Positions 16,600 through 25,706 of a DNA stretch of 64,000 nt are shown one piece after another; positions within the stretch are counted from its first letter, which is position 1; each line of letters starts with the position of its first letter. The translations under genes and the position numbers were made by a program. The notes under the pieces are model-generated. The model searched no databases. It saw only the letters and a program-made list of their open reading frames with translations, and was not told the origin of the DNA. This DNA is from Lunatibacter salilacus (GTDB taxonomy: Bacteria > Bacteroidota > Bacteroidia > Cytophagales > Cyclobacteriaceae), in the NCBI RefSeq assembly GCF_009797935.1, contig NZ_VOLC01000016.1:1-64000 (forward strand), in the 5' to 3' direction.

Positions 16600-16803
16600 A
16601 TGAAGCGAACAATGTATTTATTGTTACTTTCTTCGGTGGGAGTAATTATTTTTGCTGCCGTGAAAGTTTTATTTGATTCATCGATATCTTCTTGGGGGCT
16701 AGTTGTTAGTGCGACAGTCTTTTTGTTTACAGCGATTTATTGGGTGATATTGATAAGTAGGAATAATGAAGGGACTAGATCAAGGAATCTAGATAAATTA
16801 TAA
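16600..16803 (+). CDS. Small two-helix membrane protein
   Basis: A 67-residue protein with two membrane helices (about 5-23 and 32-52), a positive N-terminus MKRTMYLLLLSSVG and a charged C-terminal tail SRNNEGTRSRNLDKL. Family not recognised. A clear ATG at 16600 and a hairpin region downstream make expression plausible. Confidence 0.55.
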   Translation: MKRTMYLLLLSSVGVIIFAAVKVLFDSSISSWGLVVSATVFLFTAIYWVILISRNNEGTRSRNLDKL

Positions 16804-16831
16804 AATTTCTCTTATAACGTTTCATTGCGCC

Positions 16832-16892
16832 AGACCAACCTGTTGGTCTGCTAGGCATCAGACCTTTGGGGTTTTTCAGACCCCGAAGGTCT
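16832..16892. repeat. Two adjacent stem-loops
   Basis: AGACCAAC/GTTGGTCT (16832-16849) is followed by a 13-bp stem: AGACCTTTGGGGT at 16860-16872 pairs with 16880-16892 with one G-U pair. No T-run follows, so this is more REP-like than a standard terminator. The word CGCCAGACCAACC just before it also occurs near 28652. Confidence 0.55.
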
Positions 16893-16972
16893 AGTCCATA
16901 TGTCTAACCTAGTGGATTAGCCTATCCGGTTATCCTTCCAATATACCTATTCGATACGACATCATCCCACCC

Positions 16973-17070
16973 GCAGCCGTAAGTACATCTAAATCATATC
17001 TGTCCTTGTGTCTACGAAGGCACCTGTCAAGCACCCTCAGTCGAATATCGAAATCTTTGTTTTTGGGCAT
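16973..17070 (-). pseudogene. Second 5' remnant of a WYL regulator gene
   Basis: From an ATG at 17070 the minus strand encodes MPKNKDFDIRLRVLDR, then CLRRHKDRYDLDVLTAA, which aligns residue for residue with the first 33 residues of the broken WYL regulator at 16244. Homology also extends about 35 bases upstream into the leader (shared CAATTTTTTGATwTGGCAAA). After LTAA the similarity stops. This is a truncated paralogue or duplicated 5' end, about 830 bp from the other copy. Confidence 0.8.
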
Positions 17071-17195
17071 GCCAGAAATTTAGGTTCAATTTTTTGATAT
17101 GGCAAATTGCTTTTACCCCCAATTCCGCTTAATTTGTACCTCACTCCCAATAGCAATTTGTTTCGGATCAGTGACCCAATTTAACAAAACCCACC

Positions 17196-18692
17196 ATGTC
17201 AAAAAACCACCCCAAAAACCGCAGGAATTTTATAAAACAAAGCTCACTTGGCGCTGCCGGATTTTTTATTGTTCCTAGCCATGTGGTTAGCGGTTTGGGC
17301 CATATACCCCCCAGTGACAAGCTAAATATCGCCGGAGTAGGTGTAGGAGGAAAAGGCAGGCCCAACCTGAATGCCATGAAAAGCGAAAATATTGTGGCCT
17401 TGTGCGATGTGGACTGGGCTACGGCAAAGGGCTGTTTTGGAGATTTTCCTTCGGCAAAAAAGTTTTGGGACTGGCGGGAGATGCTGGATGTAATGGGAAA
17501 AGACATCGATGCGGTCATGGTGGCTACCGCCGACCACACCCATGCCGCTGTGGCCTCCCATGCACTGACCCTTGGCAAGCATATCTACTGTCAAAAGCCC
17601 CTCACCCACTCTATCTATGAGTCCAGATTGTTGACAAAGTTAGCCACCAAATACCCCGTAGCCACGCAAATGGGAAATCAGGGAAATTCAGGCATAGATG
17701 CAAAGGAAGTTTGTGAGTGGATTTGGAATGGGGAGATTGGGGAGGTAAAAGAGGTACATGCCTGGACCAACCGCCCTATTTGGCCCCAAGGATTGGAACG
17801 TCCGGCCACCGGGATGCCGACACCGGATACCATGAACTGGGATTTGTTTTTGGGCCCTGCACCGCATCGTCCTTTTCATGAAATTTATACGCCATGGAAC
17901 TGGCGGGGTTGGTGGGATTTTGGCACAGGTGCCTTTGGGGATATGGCCTGCCATGTCTTGGACCCCGTGTATGCTGCGTTGAAATTAAAATATCCATCCC
18001 ACATAGAAGGGAGCTCCTCTCCTATTAATACTGAAAGTGCCCCTCAGTCCGAACAGGTGAAATTCAGTTTTCCCGCTAGGGAACCCATGGGGAACCTTGC
18101 CATGCCTGCCGTGGATGTGTATTGGTATGATGGTGGATTGCTGCCTTATCGGCCGGATCTGCTTCCCGAGGGGGTAGACCTGATGGCCGACAGGCTGGGA
18201 GGTTGTATTTTTGTCGGTACCAAGGATACCTTATACAGTGGCTGCGGCGGAGTGGGAAGACGGCTTCTTTCCGGCAGGGAACCGAATGTCTCCCCTTCCC
18301 TTAGGCGGATTCCAGAAGCCAAGGGCTATAAGGACGGACCGCACGAACAGGATTGGATCCGGGCCTGCAAGGAATCTCCGGGAAGCCGGGTGGAAGCGAC
18401 TTCCCATTTCGGCTATTCCGGGCCATTTAATGAGATGGTGCTGCTTGGTGTACTGGCAGTCCGGCTGCAAAGCCTGCACAAGACCTTGGAATGGGACGGT
18501 GAAGCGATGGAATTCAAAAACATCCGGGCCGGTGAAAAACTCCGGGTTATTCAAACCGATCAGTTTTCGATTAAAAATGGGAAGCCATCCTTTAATACCG
18601 AATACGTGGAACTGGACGCCCTTGCCTCTGCCACGGAATATATCCGGCATTCCTATAGGGAGGGTTGGAACCTACCTGCTATGCCTGTGTAA
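17196..18692 (+). CDS. Tat-exported Gfo/Idh/MocA family oxidoreductase
   Basis: A 498-residue protein of the Gfo/Idh/MocA superfamily with a twin-arginine signal (NRRNFIKQSSLGAAGFF, residues 9-25), so it is probably folded with its cofactor and exported to the periplasm. The Rossmann motif GVGVGGKGRPN is at about 47-57, ALCDVDW ends the second strand, and CQKPLTHS replaces the usual EKP (Glu to Gln). ATQMGNQGN, MNWDLFLGPAPHRPFHEIYTPWNWRG (described here in pieces: WDLFLGPAP and WNWRGWWDFG) and CHVLDPVYAAL are typical of exported Bacteroidota members. The substrate is unknown. It converges on the DUF3307 gene with a 14-base overlap. Confidence 0.92.
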   Translation: MSKNHPKNRRNFIKQSSLGAAGFFIVPSHVVSGLGHIPPSDKLNIAGVGVGGKGRPNLNAMKSENIVALCDVDWATAKGCFGDFPSAKKFWDWREMLDVMGKDIDAVMVATADHTHAAVASHALTLGKHIYCQKPLTHSIYESRLLTKLATKYPVATQMGNQGNSGIDAKEVCEWIWNGEIGEVKEVHAWTNRPIWPQGLERPATGMPTPDTMNWDLFLGPAPHRPFHEIYTPWNWRGWWDFGTGAFGDMACHVLDPVYAALKLKYPSHIEGSSSPINTESAPQSEQVKFSFPAREPMGNLAMPAVDVYWYDGGLLPYRPDLLPEGVDLMADRLGGCIFVGTKDTLYSGCGGVGRRLLSGREPNVSPSLRRIPEAKGYKDGPHEQDWIRACKESPGSRVEATSHFGYSGPFNEMVLLGVLAVRLQSLHKTLEWDGEAMEFKNIRAGEKLRVIQTDQFSIKNGKPSFNTEYVELDALASATEYIRHSYREGWNLPAMPV

Positions 18693-19389
18693 TGACGGTG
18701 TAAATCAATCCGCACAAAATCGAAATGCCAAAACTGAGCAAGGTGCCGATAAGGATATATTCGGTTAGCTTTCTGTCCTTGGACTGCCGCAAATCGCCAA
18801 AGCGAAACACCGATTTTGCCGCCACCAAAAAACCGATGGCTTCCCATCTTCCGCTGATAATAAAGGCGAAGGCGAACAGCCGCTCTAAAATTCCGATGTA
18901 TTTGCCGGCTTCTGCCAGGGAATCGGATTCAGCTACATTGGTAAAGGGGGTCCACTTCGACATCACGGTTCTGATGATAATGGCCGAGGGAATAGTAAGA
19001 AAAGCGGCTATGGTCAGGAAAGTCCAAAACCCCAAGCCCAACGTGTGCCAAGGTATCCACCCGGCTCCCGCTATCCAATAAGCTACTCCTATTATTACAA
19101 GCAGATGTCCTGCCTGATCGGCAAAAAACCAGGTGCGCTTAGTCTTTTCGTTTTGGAAATAAATCTTCACGGCATCCAGGATTCCATGGGATATCACGAT
19201 GATTAACATATATGGCCAAAAACTCAGATCCCAAAGTAGGATAAGGGTTAAGGCAGCATGTATTAATAGATGCAGATAAAATTGATAGGCTCCCAGCTTT
19301 CTTTCTTCCTTTGCCGCAACCCATTTGTCGGGCTGAAAAAAGAAATCGCCCAAAATGTGCGCAAAAATTAATTTTATCAGGAGGATCAT
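18679..19389 (-). CDS. DUF3307 family membrane protein
   Basis: A 236-residue integral membrane protein with about six to seven hydrophobic segments. The N-terminal half matches DUF3307, with KLIFAHILGDFFFQPDKWV, FYLHLLIHAAL and ISHGILDAVKIYF; conserved His and Asp residues lie in or near the helices. The ATG at 19389 overlaps the TGA of satD as ATGA. A frame extension to 19428 would lie inside satD and is less likely. The SatD-DUF3307 pairing is recurrent in Bacteroidota and suggests one functional unit. The molecular function is not known. Confidence 0.88.
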   Translation of the reverse strand: MILLIKLIFAHILGDFFFQPDKWVAAKEERKLGAYQFYLHLLIHAALTLILLWDLSFWPYMLIIVISHGILDAVKIYFQNEKTKRTWFFADQAGHLLVIIGVAYWIAGAGWIPWHTLGLGFWTFLTIAAFLTIPSAIIIRTVMSKWTPFTNVAESDSLAEAGKYIGILERLFAFAFIISGRWEAIGFLVAAKSVFRFGDLRQSKDRKLTEYILIGTLLSFGISILCGLIYTVITQA

Positions 19390-19997
19390 AAATACGTTTT
19401 TAGCTTGATGGGATAATATGCCATCCATTCCTGTATGACCTCCATATGGGCCCGGCTGAGGCGGGCGCTGACGGCATGCTGGGTGATTCCCAACTTAGCT
19501 CCCAATTCCTTTTGGGTTAGGTCCGGCTTTTTCAACACCTCCCAAACCGCAATTGCGGCGCTGACAGTCCATTGATTCATCGGGATTAGGGCCAGTTTTA
19601 GCATAAGGTTCATTTCCATGTCAAATTGGTCCCAGGGGCTTTTGATGGCCATTTCCTGGTTCATTTTCGACAATTGTTCAAATACTTCGCCAGAATGGAT
19701 AAAAGCCGTTCCGTTCGATTCGGTGATTTTTTTGGCAGTATAGTTGATTTCACCTAGCCCAATCCCCAAGCGGACATCAAGTTCTAAAATTGTCTTTATG
19801 GCCGCCTTTATATACACAGCGGCCTCTATTGCCTGCATGGGGTTGCTTATCTTCAGTTGAAAACTGTCTCCCCGGTAAATTTCCCAGTCTGCGGGTTCCT
19901 TTCCCCAGGTCTTGAGTGCCGCCTTTAGGACCGGCAGCCAATTTTCGGGGGAAATCTTCGTAGAGCCAATAATATCTCCTGTGATGACTGCTTCCAT
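19386..19997 (-). CDS. SatD family protein with C-terminal HTH
   Basis: A 203-residue protein. The N-terminal MEAVITGDIIGSTKI and YRGDSFQLKISNPMQAI segments match the SatD family, which has an AAA-less, cyclase-like alpha/beta core. The C-terminal 50 residues form a clear helix-turn-helix: LTQKELGAKLGITQHAVSAR. The protein is probably a sensor/repressor controlling its own operon with the DUF3307 membrane protein. Three near-identical quasi-palindromes begin only 22 bases before its ATG (20019-20096), as expected for autoregulation. Start is the ATG at 19997. Confidence 0.85.
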   Translation of the reverse strand: MEAVITGDIIGSTKISPENWLPVLKAALKTWGKEPADWEIYRGDSFQLKISNPMQAIEAAVYIKAAIKTILELDVRLGIGLGEINYTAKKITESNGTAFIHSGEVFEQLSKMNQEMAIKSPWDQFDMEMNLMLKLALIPMNQWTVSAAIAVWEVLKKPDLTQKELGAKLGITQHAVSARLSRAHMEVIQEWMAYYPIKLKTYL

Positions 19998-20018
19998 AAA
20001 TTTGAATGAATGGTAAAT

Positions 20019-20096
20019 ATATCAATGAATTCGATGATATGCAAGAATATCATTGAAATCGATGATAATTGTAAATATCAATGAATTAGATGATAG
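20019..20096 (-). promoter_or_regulatory. Three 22-bp operator-like repeats, 28-bp phasing
   Basis: Sites at 20019-20040, 20047-20068 and 20075-20096 share the pattern ATATCAWTGAAWT followed by MGATGATA. Each is a quasi-palindrome, ATATCA-N10-TGATAT in the first site. The starts are exactly 28 bp apart. They end 22 bases before the satD ATG, covering its likely promoter. Binding by the SatD HTH is inference. Confidence 0.7.
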
Positions 20097-20099
20097 TTT

Positions 20100-20237
20100 G
20101 GGTCGATGAGTTTATAAGTTGATGGGTCTATGGGTTGATAAGTTTATAAGTTTATAAGTTTATAGGTTGATGGATAAATGTCTCCTAATCTCTAAGTCCC
20201 TAAGTCTCCGATCTCCCGTCCCTAAGTCCCCTACTTT
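20100..20237. repeat. Low-complexity intergenic tract
   Basis: Reiterated GTTTATAAGTTTATAAG and GGTTGATGGG words followed by CTAAGTCCCTAAGTCTCC. It has the same two-part structure as the tract at 7370-7540. Confidence 0.75.
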
Positions 20238-20240
20238 CAC

Positions 20241-21935
20241 TCATCGCAAAACAAGCAACGTGTCGGATACCCCCCATACCCCTATTACAAGGAATCCAAT
20301 CAGACCAGTCAGCAGCAGGTAATAGATGGTGGGCAAAACTGTCTTTCTCAACACCATTCCCTCCTTTCCAAGAAGCCCCACTGTGGCGGATGCGGCGACT
20401 ACATTGTGGATGGCTATCATATTGCCCGCGGCAGCTCCCACCGCCTGCAGCGCCAACATCCAAGTGGTAGACACGGAAAGACTCTCCGCTACCCCGTATT
20501 GGAAGAGGCCAAACATCAGATTACTGACCGTATTGCTGCCGGCGATAAAAGCTCCCAACGCACCTATCATCGGAGCAAATACCGGATAGATATACCCCAC
20601 CTTCAGAGCAACCCATTCGGCCATAACGATGGGCATGGCGGCGAGCTCAAGGTCGTTTTCCCCGGAGTTGATATATACCCGGACCATGGCTACCGCAAAC
20701 AGCAATACCGTGCCGGCGCTGAAAATCATGCGGGAACTTTCCTTAAAGGCTGACTTTACCTGCTTTCCCTGCATGCTATGCAGAAAAAAAGTAATCAGAC
20801 AAACCAACAAAATAATGGAGCCCGGCAAGTAGAGTGGTGTACTGCTTGCGGAGATCTCCGTACCCAAAATATGCTGCACCCCAATGACTATACCAGTAAG
20901 AAACCCTTTGATGGGCAACTGAGGCAGCCGACTCAAGACCAACAGTATAGCCAGGAGGAAATAGGGAGTCCACGCTTTCCACAGCGGAATCCGTTTTTGA
21001 TCCTCATCCAACGAAAAAGAGAGGTTCCCCAACCACTCCTCCGGCCATGCGGCCTTATCTTCCATTGCCCATTGCTTTTTGGGAAGCAAAAAGCCCCTTT
21101 TGGCGGCGGTCACGACAATACTCAACCCTACCAAGGAACCTAACAGAGATGGAAACTCCGGTCCCAGGAATATCCCCGTGAGCGCATAAGGGACGGTAAA
21201 GGAAATTCCCCCAAATAGCGCAAACGGAAACATTTCCAGCCCTTCTTTCCACGACCTGTTTTTTCCAAAAAAGCGGGTAAGCATCAGCACCATCAAAAAA
21301 GGCATCAATGAACCCACGATGGCATGTGTAATAGCGGCATTGGCGGTGACCACATGAAGTATATCGGCATATTCCAAGCCATTGGCAGCCAGCTGGGCAT
21401 CCAACTCAGGGTGTTGAATTCCACCCCGTAACCCCACTAAAATGGGTGTGCCGACCGCCCCGAAGGTGACGGCCGTACTTTGGACCATCATCCCCAAGAT
21501 GACAGCGGCAAGGGCAGGAAATCCCAAGGCAACCAACAAAGGTGCCACAATAGCCGCCGGCGTACCAAATCCGGCAGCACCTTCTATAAAGGATCCAAAC
21601 AACCAAACAATAATAATCACCTGTACCCTCCGATCGGAACTGATGCCCGCAAAGCCAAGTCGAATGGCACTAACCCCTCCGGAGTACTTGAGCAGATTCA
21701 GGAGAAGGATGGCAGCAAAAATAATGTAGAGGATATCAAAAGTAATAAACAAACTTTGAATGGTGGACGCCACCACATTGAGCCAAGAGAATTCCCAAAA
21801 CTGAAGGGCGATAGCTGCGGTCAATAAAAAGGTAACGGGCATGGTTTTCCTAGCCGATACCCGGAAACCCACCAACATGACTGCCGCTACTAGAATTGGA
21901 AGAAAGGCCAGAAAGAAAAGGAGATTTAATGACAT
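20241..21935 (-). CDS. lctP: L-lactate/glycolate permease (LctP family)
   Basis: A 564-residue integral membrane permease of the LctP family (LldP, GlcA), which imports L-lactate, D-lactate or glycolate with protons. It has about 13-14 helices, and the family motif [20 protein letters not shown] (residues about 115-135) and [15 protein letters not shown] are present. Length is the usual 530-570. It lies 38 bp downstream of a malate synthase-like gene on the same strand, so they probably share a transcript. That neighbour makes glycolate or glyoxylate metabolism a reasonable guess, as in the E. coli glc genes, but no glycolate oxidase is seen in the window. Start is the ATG at 21935. Confidence 0.9.
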   Translation of the reverse strand: MSLNLLFFLAFLPILVAAVMLVGFRVSARKTMPVTFLLTAAIALQFWEFSWLNVVASTIQSLFITFDILYIIFAAILLLNLLKYSGGVSAIRLGFAGISSDRRVQVIIIVWLFGSFIEGAAGFGTPAAIVAPLLVALGFPALAAVILGMMVQSTAVTFGAVGTPILVGLRGGIQHPELDAQLAANGLEYADILHVVTANAAITHAIVGSLMPFLMVLMLTRFFGKNRSWKEGLEMFPFALFGGISFTVPYALTGIFLGPEFPSLLGSLVGLSIVVTAAKRGFLLPKKQWAMEDKAAWPEEWLGNLSFSLDEDQKRIPLWKAWTPYFLLAILLVLSRLPQLPIKGFLTGIVIGVQHILGTEISASSTPLYLPGSIILLVCLITFFLHSMQGKQVKSAFKESSRMIFSAGTVLLFAVAMVRVYINSGENDLELAAMPIVMAEWVALKVGYIYPVFAPMIGALGAFIAGSNTVSNLMFGLFQYGVAESLSVSTTWMLALQAVGAAAGNMIAIHNVVAASATVGLLGKEGMVLRKTVLPTIYYLLLTGLIGFLVIGVWGVSDTLLVLR

Positions 21936-21973
21936 GGTATTTTGGGAAAGCAGTTATTGTGAAAGAAAATACC

Positions 21974-23866
21974 CTAACCCCGTAAGGTGAAATCCAAGTT
22001 TTCAGTTACCCTGTCGTTATTTTCTCTCAGTACTTCCAAATACTTCGCAATTCTCTCCTTAGCCGTATCCAAATCTTCGTTGTTCAAATTGATATTTAAC
22101 AAATCTATAAACCAGGGAATCTTTTGCTCTTCGGACACATAAACATGTGCTATTTCCCTTGCAATCGGAAGCGTGGTATGCTTGGATGAATCATGGACGT
22201 CCTTACTGTTAGCTTTCAATAGTTTATTATACTCTTCTTCCAGCAACTGTTGAAATATAGCAAAAGAAAATACAGTGCCTTCGGAAATCCCGGTTTCCGC
22301 ATCTGATTCGGTAAGTTTGGCACCTTTATGCACCCATTCCCATAGGATGCTCAGTCGGATTTCCCCGGTAGCCATATCCTCCATCAGGTAAAGGACATCA
22401 TCGTTGCCAAAGAAATCGGCGGGCTTCAGGGCCGCAGCCTGCATTCCCTGACCGAATGCATTCCCGTACTGTAGGGCCACACTGATTAAGTTTCTGGCTC
22501 CCCGGATATTCCTTGGAGCTGGTTCCAATAGGATCAATCCGTCAGCATCCTTATCTGAATAGGTAAGCTGTGGAAATTTTCTACCCATTTGATTCGCCTC
22601 ACCCACTTTTCCCCATACTGGTCTGACGATGTGGACCATTTTCCAGTGGGCCACCCACTTGCCGCTTGCTCCTTCGCGCTGTTCCCTTTCTGCACCGCCT
22701 ATGGCCTTTTCCATGCTGGAGGAGACGCCCGCTTCCGAACCAACAGGGATATTCGGTTCCATGCCTCCCTGCCATAGAGCAAAATTCCCATTTCTGTCAG
22801 GGGTATTTACCGCCCTTCTCACCCGGTCCTCATAATTTCGCATATAGCCATAGGTCATTCCAATGGATTCTATATTGGGATTGACAAAAGATGAATCCCA
22901 TGCCAAAGCATCGGATACACTGTTAATATAGTCCCATCGGCCTGTATTGTAGCCTACAAAATGCTTTCCTAATGCCGCTCTGATTTCCATCAACTGAAAG
23001 GTTGCCTCAAGCTGCTCCACCAACACATATACTTTAATTGTACCTTCCGGAACCTTGAGAAAACGTTCCAGCTCGGAAATCATCTTATTCCAGAATCCGG
23101 CTTCCTCCGCAGTCTGAATTTTCGGAAGATAAAGGACAATGGATGATCCCGCATCAGCTAGAGCCTGATAGTTATTCACCACATAAAGCGTGAGATCCAC
23201 AATGGATGCCGCAACTGACGCCCCGTTGGATTCCCGTATATGCCTGTCATCCAAATGTAATCCCCTTGCCCGGAATATTTTGGTAGTAAAATCCAACTGG
23301 GTCCTCCAGTCTGCGATTTTTTCCTTACCAAAAAAATTCACGGACCAGGCGTTCATTTGACGGGCTACTTTCTCCGCCACATCCAAAAACAACTGATCCC
23401 TATGGATGGCAAGTTTTAGGTTTCGTTGATTATCCAAAGACATGGTGGTGATCTGCCCCAAGGCATCTTCCCCGTCAAACATCCACCCATCCGCGCCAGA
23501 AAGCAACGCATAAGCTACATTGCGAATGCTGTCCGCAACTGGAGCATTGGGCTTGGCTCCCGGTCCGGTTCCTTGGATCCACTGCCGCTGAAGGTCTTTG
23601 GGAATCACAGATCCAACAAAGTTTCCAGATCTGGCATCAGCAACAAGGATGTCTGTTCCCTCAATGCTGCTGGATTCATCCAAAAAATTAATGCGCTCTC
23701 GAGATTGCGCCCGCTCTAGACGTCTATCCATTCGCTTTTTCATCAAATTTTTCAGTTCCTTGTTGAACCGAACCATATGTTCGAGAGCCGCCTGAACCTT
23801 AGGCGTATACACATCTGAATATTTTTCTGTCAAATTGTCTCTGATGATGATTGAAGGATTACTCAT
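21974..23866 (-). CDS. Malate synthase-like TIM-barrel enzyme
   Basis: A 630-residue protein of the malate synthase/HpcH aldolase superfamily. Key matches are GADGWMFDGEDALGQ (conserved catalytic Asp/Glu region), VYVLVEQLEATFQLMEIRAA, then YNTGRWDYINSVSD, which corresponds to the malate synthase signature GRWDYIF, and GKWVAHWKMVHIV, where the usual form is GKWVAHP. It would condense glyoxylate with acetyl-CoA to malate. It is about 100 residues longer than AceB and departs from the signature at several places, so a related acyl-CoA condensing or lyase reaction is possible. It precedes the LctP permease gene by 38 bp. Start is the ATG at 23866. Confidence 0.78.
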   Translation of the reverse strand: MSNPSIIIRDNLTEKYSDVYTPKVQAALEHMVRFNKELKNLMKKRMDRRLERAQSRERINFLDESSSIEGTDILVADARSGNFVGSVIPKDLQRQWIQGTGPGAKPNAPVADSIRNVAYALLSGADGWMFDGEDALGQITTMSLDNQRNLKLAIHRDQLFLDVAEKVARQMNAWSVNFFGKEKIADWRTQLDFTTKIFRARGLHLDDRHIRESNGASVAASIVDLTLYVVNNYQALADAGSSIVLYLPKIQTAEEAGFWNKMISELERFLKVPEGTIKVYVLVEQLEATFQLMEIRAALGKHFVGYNTGRWDYINSVSDALAWDSSFVNPNIESIGMTYGYMRNYEDRVRRAVNTPDRNGNFALWQGGMEPNIPVGSEAGVSSSMEKAIGGAEREQREGASGKWVAHWKMVHIVRPVWGKVGEANQMGRKFPQLTYSDKDADGLILLEPAPRNIRGARNLISVALQYGNAFGQGMQAAALKPADFFGNDDVLYLMEDMATGEIRLSILWEWVHKGAKLTESDAETGISEGTVFSFAIFQQLLEEEYNKLLKANSKDVHDSSKHTTLPIAREIAHVYVSEEQKIPWFIDLLNINLNNEDLDTAKERIAKYLEVLRENNDRVTENLDFTLRG

Positions 23867-24090
23867 GGGGTTTATTAAGTTGTTTTAAAAAAGAAATTGA
23901 TTTTGGATTCCAATTTATAATAAATTTGTCGGTATTACACCGGATATTGGATGATTTACTCTCTCATTGCCTACAAAAACGAAAAAAATAAACGCAATAA
24001 GTTGCCTGCTGCCTTAGGTAAAAGGAATCCAAAAAACAGTGTTTTCCTCTTACTAACTAATCCCAATCAAACTGTTTTTAAAGCCTATTG

Positions 24091-24771
24091 ATGAATTCAA
24101 CGTTCCTAACCATACAGCTTGACTCATTACTTGATTCACTGACCTTATTGAAGGAAAAGGCGCTTTGGATGCCTGCCAAAAAACGTTTGTTTCTAGCAGA
24201 CACCCATTTTGGAAAGGCGGGACACTTTAGAAAGGCTGGAATTCCCATACCTGAGGAAATTCATACGTCTGATTTCCAAAAGTTGGGAAGGCTGTTGGCC
24301 AACCTTCAGCCGCGTGAGGTATATATTTTGGGAGATTTGTTTCACAGTGACTGGAACGGGGAGTGGGATGCCGTCAATGCATTTTTTCATTCCTATAAAA
24401 ACATCCACTTCCATTTGATTCTGGGGAATCACGATATTTTAAAACCATTTCATTACCGCCAGTCTGTATTGCAGGTTCATGATACAGGTTTGGTAGTGGA
24501 TGAATTTATCCTTAGCCACGAGCCGTTGCATGCTATACCGGAGGGAAAATTAAATCTGTGTGGGCACCTTCACCCCGGAATCCGGCTTCGCGGTAAAGGA
24601 CGGCAACACCTATGTCTTCCCTGCTTTTTTCTCCGAAAAGACCGGCTGATATTACCTGCATTTGGCCGATTTACCGGGGCTTCTTCAGTGCAGGTAATGG
24701 AGGGAGACCGTATCTATGCCATTACCCCCAACGAAGTTATTCCACTGAATTTACCAGATAAGGTTGGTTAA
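24091..24771 (+). CDS. pdeM: Ligase-associated DNA damage response endonuclease PdeM
   Basis: A 226-residue calcineurin-like metallophosphoesterase. The metal-binding motifs are in order: ADTHFGKAGHFRKAG (residues about 36-50), GDLFHSDWNGEW, GNHD and GHLHPG. HFRKAGIPIP is diagnostic of the PdeM family, usually encoded beside an ATP-dependent DNA ligase, an exonuclease and a Lhr-like helicase. None of those is adjacent here; it lies upstream of ftsX. The ATG at 24091 is preferred over a TTG three bases earlier. DNA repair function is inferred from the family. Confidence 0.85.
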   Translation: MNSTFLTIQLDSLLDSLTLLKEKALWMPAKKRLFLADTHFGKAGHFRKAGIPIPEEIHTSDFQKLGRLLANLQPREVYILGDLFHSDWNGEWDAVNAFFHSYKNIHFHLILGNHDILKPFHYRQSVLQVHDTGLVVDEFILSHEPLHAIPEGKLNLCGHLHPGIRLRGKGRQHLCLPCFFLRKDRLILPAFGRFTGASSVQVMEGDRIYAITPNEVIPLNLPDKVG

Positions 24772-24812
24772 GTTGCGATACCTGTTTAATTTTGACTTCA
24801 AATTCCGGTACC

Positions 24813-25703
24813 ATGAGTAAGATCCATCGAAAAAAGACACGGTTGGGAAGCTACAAATTTGTCAGTGTGCTGTTCAGCATCACCTTGTCCTTATTCATTA
24901 CGGGATTGGTCGGATTGATCATTATACAAGCCAAAACCCTCACATCCATTATCCGGGAAAATATTGAAATCCAGGTTTTTTTAAACAAAAACCTCCAAAA
25001 AGCAGACATAGAAAGAATAACCAACCTCCTTCAGCAAAAACCTTACATTTTGGACAAAGAGGGAACCAAACGCTTTACCTATATTTCAAAAGAGGAAGCC
25101 GCGGCGGTTTTTATGGATGAAGTAGGCGAGGATTTTACCCAGTTTATCAACGACAATCCACTCAGGGATACCTTTACTTTCTCAGTCGCAGAGGATTACC
25201 AAACAGCGGAGCTAATCGAAGATATCGTCGCCGAACTCCAGGCTATTGACGGAGTTTTTGAAGTCACCTACATGAGCGATTTGGTTGAGTCCATCAATAA
25301 AAACCTATTGAAAGTAAGCATGGTGCTTGGTGCCTTTATACTGATCTTATTGGTCACTGTAATTATACTCATAAACAATACGATACGGCTGGCATTGTTT
25401 TCCCAGCGCTTTCTGATTAGAAGCATGCAACTGGTGGGAGCCACCAAAGGGTTTATCCGAAAACCCTTTTTGTTACGTGCATTTCTTTATGGAGCATTAG
25501 GCGGACTTCTTGCTTCTGCCATGCTGTTTGGCCTGATGGAATACGGAAAACAGGTTATCGATGGGTTCAACCTGCTGTATAATTTAAAATGGCTGCTTAT
25601 CCTTTTTGGGGGATTGGTGTTTTTGGGTGCCTTCCTTTCTTTTTTCAGTACGTTAAAATCAGTAAATAAATACCTCAACATGTCCTTGGACGAACTCTAT
25701 TAA
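24813..25703 (+). CDS. ftsX: Cell division protein FtsX
   Basis: A 296-residue membrane component of the FtsEX complex. It has a cytoplasmic basic N-terminus, a first membrane helix (about 20-42), a periplasmic domain (about 45-165), and three C-terminal helices around 170-285, with QLVGATKGFIRKPFLLRA as the typical MacB/FtsX motif. It activates peptidoglycan hydrolysis at the septum together with FtsE, which is not adjacent. The ATG at 24813 is chosen; the frame could begin at a TTG at 24792. It begins the block ftsX, DUF3098, uppP, truB, ribF, all closely spaced on the plus strand. Confidence 0.92.
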   Translation: MSKIHRKKTRLGSYKFVSVLFSITLSLFITGLVGLIIIQAKTLTSIIRENIEIQVFLNKNLQKADIERITNLLQQKPYILDKEGTKRFTYISKEEAAAVFMDEVGEDFTQFINDNPLRDTFTFSVAEDYQTAELIEDIVAELQAIDGVFEVTYMSDLVESINKNLLKVSMVLGAFILILLVTVIILINNTIRLALFSQRFLIRSMQLVGATKGFIRKPFLLRAFLYGALGGLLASAMLFGLMEYGKQVIDGFNLLYNLKWLLILFGGLVFLGAFLSFFSTLKSVNKYLNMSLDELY

Positions 25704-25706
25704 CAT

